DNA of 64,000 nt from Theocolax elegans (Eukaryota > Arthropoda > Insecta > Hymenoptera > Cerocephalidae). The DNA is taken from NCBI GenBank assembly GCA_026168455.1, contig CM047426.1, forward strand, positions 1,977,501 through 2,041,500, given 5' to 3'. The notes under the pieces were generated by a model, which saw nothing but the letters and a program-made list of their open reading frames with translations, was not told where the DNA came from and searched no databases. Shown here piece by piece: positions 47,288 to 59,842 of this stretch. The first letter of the stretch is position 1. Each line of letters begins with the position of its first letter. Made by a program: the position numbers and the translations under genes.

Positions 47288-48797
47288 TGGTAGTATGTAT
47301 CTTGTGATGAAACGCTTTTTCTCTCATTTTATTAGCACTTAATAGAATGACCACAATCTCAAAACATTCGATTAATGTTTCTGATTTTACACTAATAAAT
47401 GGTCATAAAATGTGAGAAAAAGCGTTTCATCGATAGGAGAAAAATGGGCACATTATTCGCCTATTTTTTGCCCATTCTATTCAAACAGTCTATTTAAAAT
47501 ACTTATTTAATGGAATACGATTTCAGTTATATAGTTATTAATATATCAATAAAATGAGACTAACATACACATTTAAGTATAGTTATATAAGTAATAGTTC
47601 TTATAATTATAATAGTTATATTATATTTTGTTATTGGTAAATTAATGGTTATTAATAATTTGCGTAAATATCTGTAATATAGTTACGTTCGGTAATGTGT
47701 AGTTGCAATAGTATTAGTTATAAATAGTTACTTGGTTATTTGGTTATTTGGTTATAGATATCAATTAATTTGTAATAGTGTTATTTAAGGGGGTACCAAA
47801 ATCATGTTTTATCCTCCCTACATTATCAACCTTAAAAGTCATAGTAAGAGTTATAATTAAGAAAGGACGATAATTTACGCAAATTGAGGAAAACAGTTCC
47901 CTTCGTTTATTAATAATCTTCTACCTCAATTCAAAATTTGGACCAAAAATATGGATTGGTTTTCGAGTAATCCCTTACCAAAATTTATGATAATTTTGTG
48001 CAATTTGAGGTTTTCTCGAAAACTAATCAATGTTTTTGCTTCAAATTTTAAAGACAGGTAGATCATTAATAAAGGAAAGGGACTCTTCTCCTAGTTGGTT
48101 CTTGCTTGCTCTTTTAATTATAATTAATTTTATGTAATTTATAAAATACCAAAGAAATTTACAGTTTTATTTACCTTTCTATTGTTAAATTTCTACTATT
48201 ATCGTTATATGGTTATTAGGTTATTTGGTTATCAACAAATAACTACTAGTTGTTGTAATAGTTGTATTATATGTAAATTCTCATTCATCCACGAAACTAT
48301 TTGTCATTTGGCAACTGACATATTATCAAATTATTACTAAAAACATATATATACACGAATAGTTACAATTATTAAACCATTCACACCAGTTACCGAAATA
48401 TTAAATTTAGAGAGAAAGATAACAAGTTCCGTTGATACCGAAAAATCGTTCGCCCATTAAAAAAAAAATAACATATAGCGGGTAGCCAGAAATCCACAAA
48501 AATGTATATACGAAAAGAGAAATTAAACACGTGCCCAGAGCGCGAAATCCATCTGCAAAATTAAAATCAGACCCGGAGCAACTTGCTTCGCGTATACATA
48601 CATACGTATAAAAGAGAGAGGTCAAAGGTAACAAACACGTTAAAAAAAAAGAAACAAAAATATGTAAAAAAAATAGAGGAATGGAAAAGGGTCGCTAAAA
48701 ATATTCACAATTTTATCCCGAAGAAATTACGTTATTTGCAGATGTGGTTTACAAAAATCTCTTTAACTCTCGTATTGTTAATAACTGAAAGAAAAAC
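47288..48797. repeat. 1.5-kb tandem duplication, copy 1
   Basis: Starts TAGTATGTATCTTGTGATG and ends GAAAGAAAAACGTGG, matching 48798-50276. The two edges share TGGT. Copy 1 carries about 30 bp (GTTGGTTCTTGCTTGCTC...) near 48099 that copy 2 lacks; otherwise differences are small. It includes a hairpin (47303-47431: GATGAAACGCTTTTTCTC opposite GAGAAAAAGCGTTTCATC) and a truncated TTAAGGGGGTACC-ended MITE (47785 on). Short frames at 48407-48634 are duplicated with the rest and have no coding sense. Confidence 0.92.
47785..48098. mobile_element. Truncated TTAA-type foldback MITE (also in copy 2, about 49291-49600)
   Basis: Begins TTAAGGGGGTACCAAAATCA, like the inverted right end of the element at 62153. 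Internal arms (GGATTGGTTTTCGAGTAATCC opposite GAGGTTTTCTCGAAAACTAATC) fold, but the right terminal TTAA end is missing. Confidence 0.7.
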
Positions 48798-50276
48798 GTG
48801 GTAGTATGTATCTTGTGATGAAACGCTTTTTCTCTCATTTTATTAGCACTTAATAGAATGACCACAATCTCAAAACATTCGATTAATGTTTCTGATTTTA
48901 CACTAATAAATGGTCATAAAATGTGAGAAAAAGCGTTTCATCGATAGGAGAAAAATGGGCACATTATTCGCCTATTTTTTGCCCATTCTATTCAAACAGA
49001 CTATTTAATACTTATTTAATGGAATACGATTTCAGTTATATAGTTATTAATATATCAATAAATGAGACTAACATACACATTTAAGTATAGTTATATAAGT
49101 AATAGTTCTTATAATTATAATAGTTATATTATATTTTGTTATTGGTAAATTAATGGTTATTAATAATTTGCGTAAATATCTGTAATATAGTTACGTTCGG
49201 TAATGTGTAGTTGCAATAGTATTAGTTATAAATAGTTACTTGGTTATTTGGTTATTTGGTTATAGATATCAATTAATTTGTAATAGTGTTATTTAAGGGG
49301 GTACCAAAATCATGTTTTATCCTCCCTACATTATCAACCTTAAAGTCATAGTAAGAGTTATAATTAAGAAAGGACGATAATTTACGCAAATTGAGGAAAA
49401 CAGTTCCCTTCGTTTATTAATAATCTTCTACCTCAATTCAAAATTTGGACCAAAAATATGGATTGGTTTTCGAGTAATCCCTTACCAAATTTATGATAAT
49501 TTTGTGCAATTTGAGGTTTTCTCGAAAACTAATCAATGTTTTTGCTTCAAATTTTAAAGACAGGTAGATCATTAATAAAGGAAAGGGACTCTTCTCCTAA
49601 TTTTATGTAATTTATAAAATACCAAAGAAATTTACAGTTTTATTTACCTTTCTATTGTTAAATTTCTACTATTATCGTTATATGGTTATTAGGTTATTTG
49701 GTTATCAACAAATAACTACTAGTTGTTGTAATAGTTGTATTATATGTAAATTCTCATTCATCCACGAAACTATTTGTCGTTTGGCAACTGACATATATCA
49801 AATTATTACTAAATATATATATATATACACGAATAGTTACAATTATTAAACCATTCACACCAGTTACAGAAATATTAAATTTAGAGAGAAAGATAACAAG
49901 TTCCGTTGATACCGAAAAATCGTTCGCCCATTAAAAAAAAAATAACATATAGCGGGTAGCCAGAAATCCACAAAAATGTATATACGAAAAGAGAAATTAA
50001 ACACGTGCCCAGAGCGCGAAATCCATCTGCAAAATTAAAATCAGACCCGGAGCAACTTGCTTCGCGTATACATACATACGTATAAAAGAGAGAGGTCAAA
50101 GGTAACAAACACGTTAAAAAAAAAGAAACAAAAATATGTAAAAAAAATAGAGGAATGGAAAAGGGTCGCTAAAAATATTCACAATTTTATCCCGAAGAAA
50201 TTACGTTATTTGCAGATGTGGTTTACAAAAATCTCTTTAACTCTCGTATTGTTAATAACTGAAAGAAAAACGTGGT
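48798..50276. repeat. 1.5-kb tandem duplication, copy 2
   Basis: Direct copy of 47288-48797 at an offset close to 1,474-1,510, depending on internal indels. It ends at ACGTGG before TCTTCTTTTTTATG. Confidence 0.92.
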
Positions 50277-51479
50277 CTTCTTTTTTATGTATATGCGTTA
50301 ACTAACGTTTTTAATACGTTTACAGTTATATTTTAGAAGAAAAAATGATTATAATTACTGTCCTCTGGGATGAATGTATATTTACGTTTCGTAAGAGGGT
50401 ATTTTTCTTTTGGATTTTAAACGTGTGTTCAACTTTTTTTTAAATTTTAATCGCATTATTCGTTTGTATGTTTTATTTATTAATTCATTCATTGTGAGAC
50501 GATGCAATTTGGTTGTTTATAGAGATTTTGAAGCGTGGATGTAAGGTAAACGTTTTACGGAACCTCACATTATTGTGAATTAAACGTTGATGAAACTTGT
50601 TTCATTTTTGTTTAAATTATTGTTCAATGTATCTGACATGTTGTTAATTAAAAGTTGTCTAACGATTAATTTTTTGGAACGTTTTTAAAATGTTTTTACA
50701 GTAGATTTTCAATGTTAATATGGTGGATATTATAATGTAACAAATAAACGTTGCAGCTTGTGACCCACATTAAAGGTCATTAATGGATAACTGAATAATA
50801 AATTTTTATAGAATTTAATCGGATTGTATTACATTTTCGAAAAAATAATGTGTATATAACGGTTTTTCAACATTGTAGCACCGTTTTAAAAACATATATA
50901 TATTAAATAGCAGAAATATCTTAGAAATTAATGAGGTTAGAATATATTAGAAAAGTATAAGAGGCTATATCAGTGTCATTGGAACGTTTTAAAAATGACT
51001 AATGTTGAAATATTTTGATATTCGAGAAAAACGTTTACGAAACATTGCGATACAGTATACGATCAAAAAAGAAAATTTACAAAGACTATTATGTTTCGTT
51101 TCTTTAATTATATTTTCTTGTGTCGTTTTATTCTTGCAAAAAACATTTACTTAAAAATATTAAATCACTATCCGTTCTTCGAATTAAATTTCTGTATCTC
51201 ATTGACATACATCTTCTTTTTTTAAATTATACACTTACCTTTAATATGTTATACACGTTAAATTATACGTTACACGCACCAATTACTCATATCACATTTA
51301 TCGATTTTTAATTTTTTTTTTTGAATTTACATTCTCGTTATGTTAAAACGTCGAAAAAAATCATTTTCTTATAAACAATAAATACTTTCGATTATTAGAC
51401 TAACTAATTTTCATGTCATTTATATGAAAAATAACTTGTTTAAAATATAACAGAACCTTATTCGTTCAATTTTTTTTCA
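50277..51479. other. AT-rich intron DNA, nothing recognised
   Basis: AACGTTTT-type words recur but no clear unit is seen until about 51480. Confidence 0.45.
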
Positions 51480-52114
51480 TATGACACTTATCGATACACT
51501 TTGTATTAACATCCTTATAACGTTACATTGTTATTATCGTTGCGAAATCGTTTTGTTTAAAATATTAAGTGACGTTGCATACTTTGTCAAGAATATAAAT
51601 ATATCGACGTCTCGGACGAACAAAAGCACAACTCAGATATTCCCATTTAAAATAACATTACAAAATGTGAGTTGTGGTTTTCTTCGTACGAGGCGTCGAT
51701 ATCTTTTATCGATTATTTTATACATTAACGTTCTTACAACAATTCATCGTTGTTTATCGATGCAAAAACGTTTTTTGTAAATGTAAGATTACCTTCAGGT
51801 TTTTCTATTATTTTTTCATACGTCATTTATCGATTCGCTTTGTAATAACATTCTTGTAATGTTCCATGGCTGTTATCGGCGGAAAAACGTTTTTCTTAAA
51901 ATTTTAAATAACGTTGCATTCTTTAAAAAAATGTTGATATGTCTTTTATCGACACAATTTTGTATTAACGTTCTTGCAACGTTGCATCGATTCTTATCGT
52001 TGCAAAAATACATATTGTTAAAAAGAGAAAATTACCTTTCTATATTTGTTAATGTTGATTTCCTTTATTGTTGATTTTTGTATTAACGTTCTCGTAACAT
52101 TTCATTAATTGCAG
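51480..52114 (+). repeat. Tandem array of about 120-bp units running into the splice acceptor
   Basis: Units begin with TTTATCGATNCNNTTTGTATTAACGTTCTT-like starts at about 51487, 51707, 51826, 51945 and 52070. Each continues with AACGTTGCATCG and TTATCGTTGCAAAAACG-type blocks. The last partial unit (GTATTAACGTTCTCGTAACA) becomes the acceptor ATTGCAG of DIP exon 2. Confidence 0.75.
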
Positions 52115-52221
52115 TGACGTGCCTGGAGCCGGACTTCAAGAACCCGATGGACAACGTTACGGTGTCAAAGGGTCGTGACGCTACGTTCACATGCGTGGTG
52201 AATAACCTCGGTGGATACCGG
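52115..52221 (+). CDS. DIP-family Ig protein, exon 2 (first half of Ig1)
   Basis: This exon encodes the N-terminal half of the first Ig domain of a Dpr-interacting-protein/lachesin-like cell-surface receptor. The known role of the family is synaptic partner recognition by binding Dpr proteins. Seen: the acceptor ATTGCAG ends at 52114 and the donor GTGAGT starts at 52222. The reading is EPDFKNP, then an N-glycosylation sequon (Asn45-Val-Thr), GRDATFTC with the first Ig1 cysteine (Cys58), and NNLGGYR. The exon starts with two bases of a split codon (phase 1) and ends in phase 0, so it joins exactly to VAWIK in the next exon. EPDF...GRDATFTCVV..LGGYR is diagnostic for DIPs. The particular paralogue is not assigned. 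Confidence 0.93.
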
Positions 52222-53559
52222 GTGAGTCCTTCCTCCTCCGCGAGCGGTGATCAAGTTGGTGCCGGTGGGCTTCGGGTAACTATCCACATAACATGATTTA
52301 ACGTGACACCGCCTGTTGTAATGGATCTTGTCGACACCACTAATATTACAATATATATATGATCACTCAACTTTGCCGCACTATCTTTTCAAATCACCCG
52401 CTGATCTATCTCTATCTATCTATATCTCTCTCTGTTTCTATCGCACTCTTCTATAATTGCGTGCATCTGATGATATGCCGCCTGCACCTTGAACAAAAAA
52501 AAATTTAATGATAATAATTGATTAAAAAAAAAGCACCCCACTAATATCGTTCTATCTATCTATCACGCACTATGTATTGACAATTTGAAAAAAAAGAAAC
52601 GTAATTCTTCTTTCTTCACCACTCACTGCATCCAATTTTTGCAACGAACCGGCCCTTTGCGCATTGAAAAAACGCCCCTTTATCGCGAGCGATGTGTGCT
52701 GCCCACACATTCCGATATATACCTCAATATTTCGTTCAGCTTTTGGTTTGGTTAAACGGACGGGAAGTCGCGTAATCGAGTTAGGAAAGTTACGTTAATG
52801 CGAGTGATGTAAAAGACGTAAGATTTTTATTCCGCGTGTACAAGGTGTCCGGATTATAATTACGATTATTTTCGATAATTTTTTTTTGTACACTTACGCA
52901 CTCGAAACTTTGAAACGGTGTAAAAGTTTTTCTTCGTGCTGTTTTTTCGTTCGAAATAGCCAAACTTTTACGCGTCCGTCTTCTTCTTTTTTTTGCTTCC
53001 GCCGAAACAGCCAGCGATCGGCTTTACAGAAAGTTTTAAACGCGTAAAATTCATTATGAAATAATAATAATTAAATAATTACCGAGAGGGAACTTTCCCG
53101 CCGCCGTCTCGTGGAAAGTAATTGTCGTAAAACGACAAAGGAAAAGTGCTACGCGAAAATGGGGAAAAATGGAAATAACGCAGTCACATCTGAAGTTGGT
53201 GTGGGCACCACGCATTTCTCAACCGCTGCGACGCAAAAAGAAACGTATATTTCACAAAGCTGACTTGAAAAGTGAAGCAACAAAAAAAGAATAAAAAGTC
53301 AAAACGTTAAAAAATTCTTCGGTGTACATTCAAGAGAAAAATAAAGATAATCCTGTGTGGACGATGAGGTTTTTTAATTCGGTCAAATGAAAGAGATGAT
53401 GTTTAAGAAGATTCTTGAATTTGCATCGTTGAGTTTCATAGCGATAACATTATTATTATTTTTTGCTGCATGACAAAAAATTTTTAATTTGCTGTGATAC
53501 CGATGAATTGAGCTATCTTGGCTATGAAGTTGATGCTACAACTGCCTGAATGGCGGGTA
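52222..53559. other. Start of intron 2, TATC microsatellite, otherwise unrecognised
   Basis: TCTATCTATC-type tract about 52408-52430 and a shorter one at 52553. The stretch 52700-53260 is less AT-rich. No element found. Confidence 0.5.
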
Positions 53560-54175
53560 TCAGAATTCGCAACGCTTTTTTAAAAAGACATAAGATACTA
53601 TGCATAAATCGCTTTCTCAAAAATTACAAAAAATCGATGCATCAATCATGAACTCCAAAATCGGAAAGAAGATGCATCAATCGTTTGTTTTAAAAAATCA
53701 AAACTTGATTCACCAATCCAAAAAATCGATGCATAAATCGCTTGATTCAGAGAAGCTAATGCAACAACCGCTTGATTAAAAATCGTTGCATCTGCCGCTT
53801 TTTCAAGAAACGCAAATAATGATGCATCAATCGCTTTCTCAAAAAAAAAAAAATACAAAAAAACCGATGCATCGACCGTATATTCAAGTAAAACCAAAAA
53901 ACTGATGAATCAACCGCTTATTCAGAAAAACCAATACATCAACCGCTTGTCCGAAAAACGTTGCATCAACCACTTTTTTCAAAAAAGAAAAACCAAAATC
54001 GATGCATCATATCGCTTTTTTCTAAAAATATGAAAACCGATGCATCAATTGCTTATTAAAAAAACTCCCCATGCATCAACCGCTTATTAAAAAAAAACTT
54101 CATGCATCAACCGCTTATTAAAAAAACCTAATGCATTAATCGCAAAAAACCCATACAAAAACTGCTTATTGAAAA
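53560..54175 (+). repeat. Minisatellite of GATGCATCAACCGCTTATT units
   Basis: About fifteen diverged units of 30-45 bp with core GATGCATCAACCGCTTATTC and A-rich linkers. Spacing and sequence are quite regular between 53880 and 54130. The minus-strand frame over it (53646-53897) translates as repeated DAS-type blocks only because of the array. Confidence 0.9.
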
Positions 54176-55559
54176 AAAACACACAGTTACGCTCTTTTTG
54201 CAACAAATAAAAATTTGTTGAAAAATTCCTATAATTCCGAAAAAAAGTCACGTTGAACATAAAGTTCGATCCTGTGGGTAAAAAAGTTTTCAAGTTTTCA
54301 AAAAAGAAAAAAATGACAATGCAGCAGCGTTGCGAGCTGTTTTTTTGCACCCGTACGTCGAGACGGGTGTAAGAACTTGAGATTATGTGGATTTACAGAA
54401 AAAAAAGAAATGGGTATGACTATACATTTACTATATCATGATATTATATACAAAAAAATAATAATAAAAAAATGAATCAATTTATATACTTTAATTTTTT
54501 GATTTATGGTACTTGATTTTTAATTTCTTTCCATATGTACACTTAGCGACAGAGCGAACTTTAGTAAAACAGCTTCTTTTCGATACGTATACCATATACA
54601 CGTATATACGAGATACATGTAACGAACAATACGTATATATGGTATATACATTTTCCACGGTCAAAAGATTTTGCTACACAGCACGTGTTGCCTGACGTTT
54701 TAACGGGTTTTTTGTTTTTAAACAAAAAAAAAATAATTAACAATACCGCTTCGTTTCACCAAAATTGCACATTATTGCACTCATAAAGGAGAAAATGATC
54801 GATTTCTCCGAAGAAAAAAAAAGTTAATTTTTTTTCTTTTTTTTTAACGAGGCATGCCGCGAGTTGCATGGTGTTGAAATCTACACGATAAAATTACGCG
54901 AAATCGCATGAGCATGGTGATACTTTTTTTTTGCTGGAAAAAATTGTTCGTACTGCTTTTTCCTTTGAGAGCAATTGTTTCTAGTTGCGAAAACGATAAT
55001 TTATTTTTGTATTCGGAAGGGGGGATGCATATTCATCGAAAAGAAAATGAAAAGGAGAGAATGATGAAACTTAAAAGCTTTTCGATTGATTGCACTGGTG
55101 ATATACGTGTGTTATTCATATTTCTCCTTTTTGTCTACGGTTTCAAGTAAAATGTTCTACTTGTTTTCTCATTATTTTAAGATTGTCGGTATACATATAT
55201 ATGTAGGTCAGATTTATAAAAAATAAGGGAAGCATTTAGAGTAAGTGATTATAATAGTAAAAATATCTTTTTTTTTCTATTGAAACTTTGAAATGACTTT
55301 TAATGTGTCGAGATTGCGTAATGCGTTGAAGGAAAACGGGTTTGTGAAATAATCAAAAAACTTTATTATAGAAATGATGAATTTTGTCATGAGAATTAAT
55401 AGAAATCATTGAACGAAAAAAATTTTATATTATGCAAATTGATAGCTATTAAAATAATTGAAATAATTTTCTATAAATATTTGAATTTGTATTTTTATTT
55501 TTTGAAATCATTCAAAATCTTACTTGAAAGCATTGATAGAGATCACTTAAAGTAGTTGC
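54176..55559. other. AT-rich intron 2 DNA
   Basis: No element or gene recognised. The stretch 54540-54700 is more complex (TACGTATATAC words). Confidence 0.4.
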
Positions 55560-56230
55560 GAAACGTAGATAGGTTTTAAAAACATATGAATTTAAAGTAA
55601 TATATGAGATTTGAAAACACAATTGAAATTATTTGAACTTTGAAATCAAATATAAAATCATTTCAAACGATTTTGTAATACATTTAAATTTGGAGTCAAA
55701 TATAAAATCTTTGGAAATTAATGAAATAAATCCAATTTTGGTAACATTTCAAAATTGAAATTAATTTTGTAATTTTTTTTATTATGCAATTATAACGCTA
55801 TGAAAGTAATTTTTGATTAAGTTTAAATCATTTGTATAAAATTTTAAATTAAATATGAAACTGTTTGATATATAAAATCAATTTTTAAATCTTTTATTGG
55901 TAACCAATTTTAATTTGGAAGTAAATTTTAAAGGCATATGAAATCAATTTTGGTAATAGAATTTTGGAAATTTAAAATCTATTTTGAAATCATTTTTAAT
56001 TAGATGAATAACTTTTACACTATCAAAGCAAATTTGAAATCATTCGAAGTTTGAAATCAATGTTGAAATCAGTCAAAATTCAAACCAATTTGTAATAATA
56101 TGAAATTTGAAATCAATATTGAAATTTATTGTGTGTCGAAATCAACTTTAAGATAATTTCAAATAAATTATAATATTAACATCTGTAAAATCAATTTTGA
56201 AATCATTTAAAATTTGACGTTAATTCTGAA
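55560..56230 (+). repeat. Degenerate minisatellite of TTTGAAATCAATTTTGAAATC units
   Basis: Roughly 35-45-bp units (AATTTGAAATCAATATTGAA, GAAATCATTTAAAATTTG) spread over about 670 bp. Confidence 0.8.
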
Positions 56231-59200
56231 ACAATTTGAATACTCCCCTGAACAAAGAAGTTGCCATTAATAATCCCACATTTTCTATTTTCCGTAACCA
56301 CCAAACTTTTAATCGATAACATAATCGCAACTTTCTTCAAAGAACCTTTTAAAATAAATATTTCCTTCCCCTTGTAAATTATTCCAACAAACCGACTTTG
56401 AAGCCTACATAACCTTCGCATGCCTAAAACACTAAAGAACTCGAAAACGAACAATTTACCTTTCCCTTCTCCTTTCTTTTTTTCCATTCATAAAAAAAAA
56501 ACAAAAAAATCTAGACAAAAAGGAAACACGGAACAAGTGTCGAACAAAAAGAAAAAAATAACGAAAAAAAATCCGTTCGTTATCGTGACCGCAAAACAAT
56601 TCCTCTCTCGAAAAAGCAGACGAACGCGCTTTGCACAATAAACAATCCGGGTAAAACTCCTCGCGACGTATATATCGACGAATCTTAACCGCAAAATCCA
56701 TAAATTTTATTTTTTTTTTTCAAACGCTAGTCGCCAGTTTTGTTTTTTCTCCCCCCCCCGAATTATAACGGAAGATAAAAAATGTACACGCGTACGAAAG
56801 TTTTAATTAGCGCGGTTTATACTTTAACGCGTAGACTACCGTTTTCTTTCTGGACAAAAAAAAAGAATGTATATGCATGTGCATGCAGTGTGATACGCGT
56901 AAAAGAAAACACGGAGTCGGGACAATAAAATTGAAAATAAAAAAAAAAAGGAAGTAACCGGCTCTGTGTGTTAGAAAAAAAAAGATGAAGAAGAAGAAGA
57001 GAGGGATTCAGGGTAACATCCAAAATGTTTTGCATATGAAAGAACAAGCCGGGTTATATGTGTGTGTGTGCAACTGCGTGGTTTCTTCTCTCTCACCGGA
57101 AACGTAAGCTCGTTTCTCTCTATCTCTCTTTGCTACCCCTCTGTGGCTTGGTTTTTCTTCTTTCAACTTTCTTTCTTTCTTTCTTCCTTTTTTTTGTGTC
57201 CATGTCTCGTTTTACTATTCCGTACGTGTTTCCTCTTCACGGTTTGATTCCCAGAGAATCTTTTGCCATGGAATACCGGAACTGATCGAGTACGGTTTAT
57301 TTCGGTTGACTGAGCTTACTCTTCTTCTTTCTCTTTTTATCTCTCTGTGTGTGTATAGGAATAAATACCTTGTTTGCTCGTGGTTAGGCGGAGATTTACT
57401 TCTTTCCTTTTTTCCTTTGGGAGCTTTGCGAGCTTGAGCTTTTAGATTTTGAAATGGTGGAGTGATTATTAAAATTTTAGGGGTAAGTGATGGGTTTTTG
57501 GAGAAAGGTGGTTTTGTTGGTTGGTTTGAATGGAAGAATGATTTTGTTTGGGATGTTTTTTCAATCGTCTTCGATAATGTTAAAATATGAAAATTATATT
57601 AATGTGTTTCAGTATTAAATTTCTTAATGGATTTAAATTTAGGTTTGTAGTCGTTTCATTTTTGCAAAAAAATACTTTTTATTGCTATGTTTGTTTAATA
57701 GTCTACTTCCATATTGAAATAAAAGAGTTGGAATAATTAAAAATTTGATTGAAGAATATTCAAAAAAATCTTATGATTGATTTTTTTTGTTTACTAAGTT
57801 TTTTATCGTTTTGTACAAAAAATAATTTTTTTTTGCAAAATTAAAAGTATTCTTTTCAGTTTCTTGAAGGCACCGTAGGTCTTTTAGTTTATATAAAAAT
57901 AACAAATTTTTACGTTATATGCAACGTTTCGTTAGCAATTTTCGCCAATCCTTTCAGGCTTATCAATCTGAGAATAATTTCATTGAAATAGTTTTTTTAT
58001 ATTTAAACTAAAAAACCTATCTGATCCTCAAGAAATTAAAAAATAATACTTTTAATTTTGTAACTTAATAATGGAAGGTGAAAAACAAGTATTATCATCA
58101 AAGAATTTTTTTTTAGCAAGAATAACGTTAACAATAATTTTTAAACGAGTATCCTTACTAAATTCTTCATCAAAAATTGTAGATTCAATGAAAAGATTCT
58201 CCACCGAAACCGTCAAAATAAAAAATTTCCTTCACTCATCCATCCGCCTCTCTAACCACTAAAATATCCCCAAAACCTCTAAACAAAATAACGGCAGAAA
58301 TCCATATCAGAACTATAAAAATTGATCGCCTCCAAGAAGAAGAAAGAAAACGAATCCTTAATCCGTATATACACATCCCCAACAATACTCCTTCTGTTTG
58401 ATCGTTAAAAATCATCATCGGCGTATATATAGATATCATACGAGAAAATACACTCATCGTTCCAGCTTCCTTAATATCCATCCTGTAGAGTTAGCCGTTG
58501 AAACGATGAATGAGATGAAGAAGCTATATATGCTATTACACACATACACACCTATACATCAGTCGACAAAGGCTGTTTATTGATATCTCTCTACGTATCA
58601 AGAGGGTAAACCAGTCAAATGTAGTCGAAAACGGGGGGATGTGAGGTTAGGGTTGGTCTTCCTTTCAACACCTCTTGGATAAGCTTGACAAGCGAGTCTA
58701 TTCGAGAAGACGTTGGAATATGTTTAGATACATTAGGTACACATATATAGACCTTCTATCTCTGTCTGTGGTTTCTATTCAAATTTCGGATATCTATATA
58801 TATATAGGTGTACTATCTTGATTCTTGATGATATGTATATATGTGAGTAAATTGTGTCGTGTTAATTTTTATAATGTTACGATAATATTTAGGTTACTGA
58901 TCACATTTGTTTATTGGATGTATCTTCTAAGAAGAGGATGTTCTTAATAAGAGTTTGGTGAATTTAATACTTACATTATATGTTTAAGGAAAGTTAACCT
59001 AAAAGTTCAGAATTGTTTGATGATGTTGCGGTTATGTTTAGGTTACCGATCGATGTCGCATTTATTTATTGGACGTATTTTCTAGGGAGCGAATTTTTTA
59101 ATAAGAGTTATGGTAAATTTGAGATATGTATTTGATGCTTGAGAAAAGTTAACCTAAAGTCTTACATATTCAGTCTCTAACCTACAGTCCTTACATACTC
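56231..59200. other. Intron 2 DNA, less AT-rich at 56560-57340 and 58230-58680
   Basis: Contains C-run (about 56751), TTTC tract (57170-57190), TGTGTG tracts (57060, 57345) and TATA tracts (58795). No coding or element signature. The complex stretches could be regulatory. Confidence 0.35.
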
Positions 59201-59201
59201 A

Positions 59202-59842
59202 CAAGGAGGGATTCCACTTTCCGAGAAAAAGATTTCGTTGCAACTTTGAGAGCTGTTTTCTGGTACCTAAATATGAAAGAATTCATATGAAATTCAATCT
59301 CATAGGTTGTTTGATGAAAGTTATACGCAGTTAACGAAAAATTGTGAAAAAATATGTTTAAGTTTAATTGCCATTAAGTCGGAAAGAAGTAGACGTAGAT
59401 ACTCAAACTCAAATCCATTAAACAGTTGAGATCAAGTAGACATAATTTAAAAAAAAGAAACTCAAATATCCCATTTTGGACAAAAGTTATGGAAAAAATA
59501 GGAATTAGACGAAATATTTGCCTAAAAAGTCCATCAAATTTTGAAACTAAATTTTCGTTAAAATTTTATCTAATTCTTATTTTTTCGATAACTTTTGTCC
59601 AAATTGGGATATTTGAGCTTCATTTTTTATTTGAGTTTGAGTATCTACGTCTACTTCTTTCCGAGTTATTGGCAATTAAACTTAAACATATTTTTTTCAC
59701 AATTTTTCGTTAACTGCGTATAACTTTCTTCAAACAACCTATGAGATTGAATTTCATATGAATTTTATCATATTTAGGTACAACAAAACAGCTCTCAAAG
59801 TTGCAACGAAATCCGTTTCCCGGAAGGTGGAACCCCTCCTTG
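59202..59842. mobile_element. 640-bp foldback element
   Basis: Ends ACAAGGAGGGATTCCACTT (59202) and AAGGTGGAACCCCTCCTTGT (to 59842). Arms of about 270 bp are nearly perfect inverses (ATTTCGTTGCAACTTTGAGA opposite TCTCAAAGTTGCAACGAAAT; GAAGTAGACGTAGATACTC opposite GAGTATCTACGTCTACTTC; TTTTGGACAAAAGTTAT opposite ATAACTTTTGTCCAAA). No clear target duplication and no coding sequence; the frame at 59426-59713 is incidental. Confidence 0.9.

Larger units (their letters stand above)
3248..52114 (+). other. Proposed giant intron 1 of the DIP gene
   Basis: If exon 1 is right, this 48,867-bp intron separates the leader from Ig1. It holds the two-gene transposon, all the other mobile-element copies listed here and most of the tandem arrays. 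Outside the 20.5-27.3 kb transposon I find no open reading frame with recognisable protein character. Long first introns are common in neuronal Ig-superfamily genes of insects. The branch and acceptor region at its 3' end is embedded in the last unit of a roughly 120-bp tandem array. Confidence 0.6.

Noticed and set aside
48407..50108. Identical short frames at 48407-48634 and 49881-50108 as a gene pair
   Set aside because: They are identical because the whole 1.5-kb unit is duplicated. There is no domain and frames exist on both strands.
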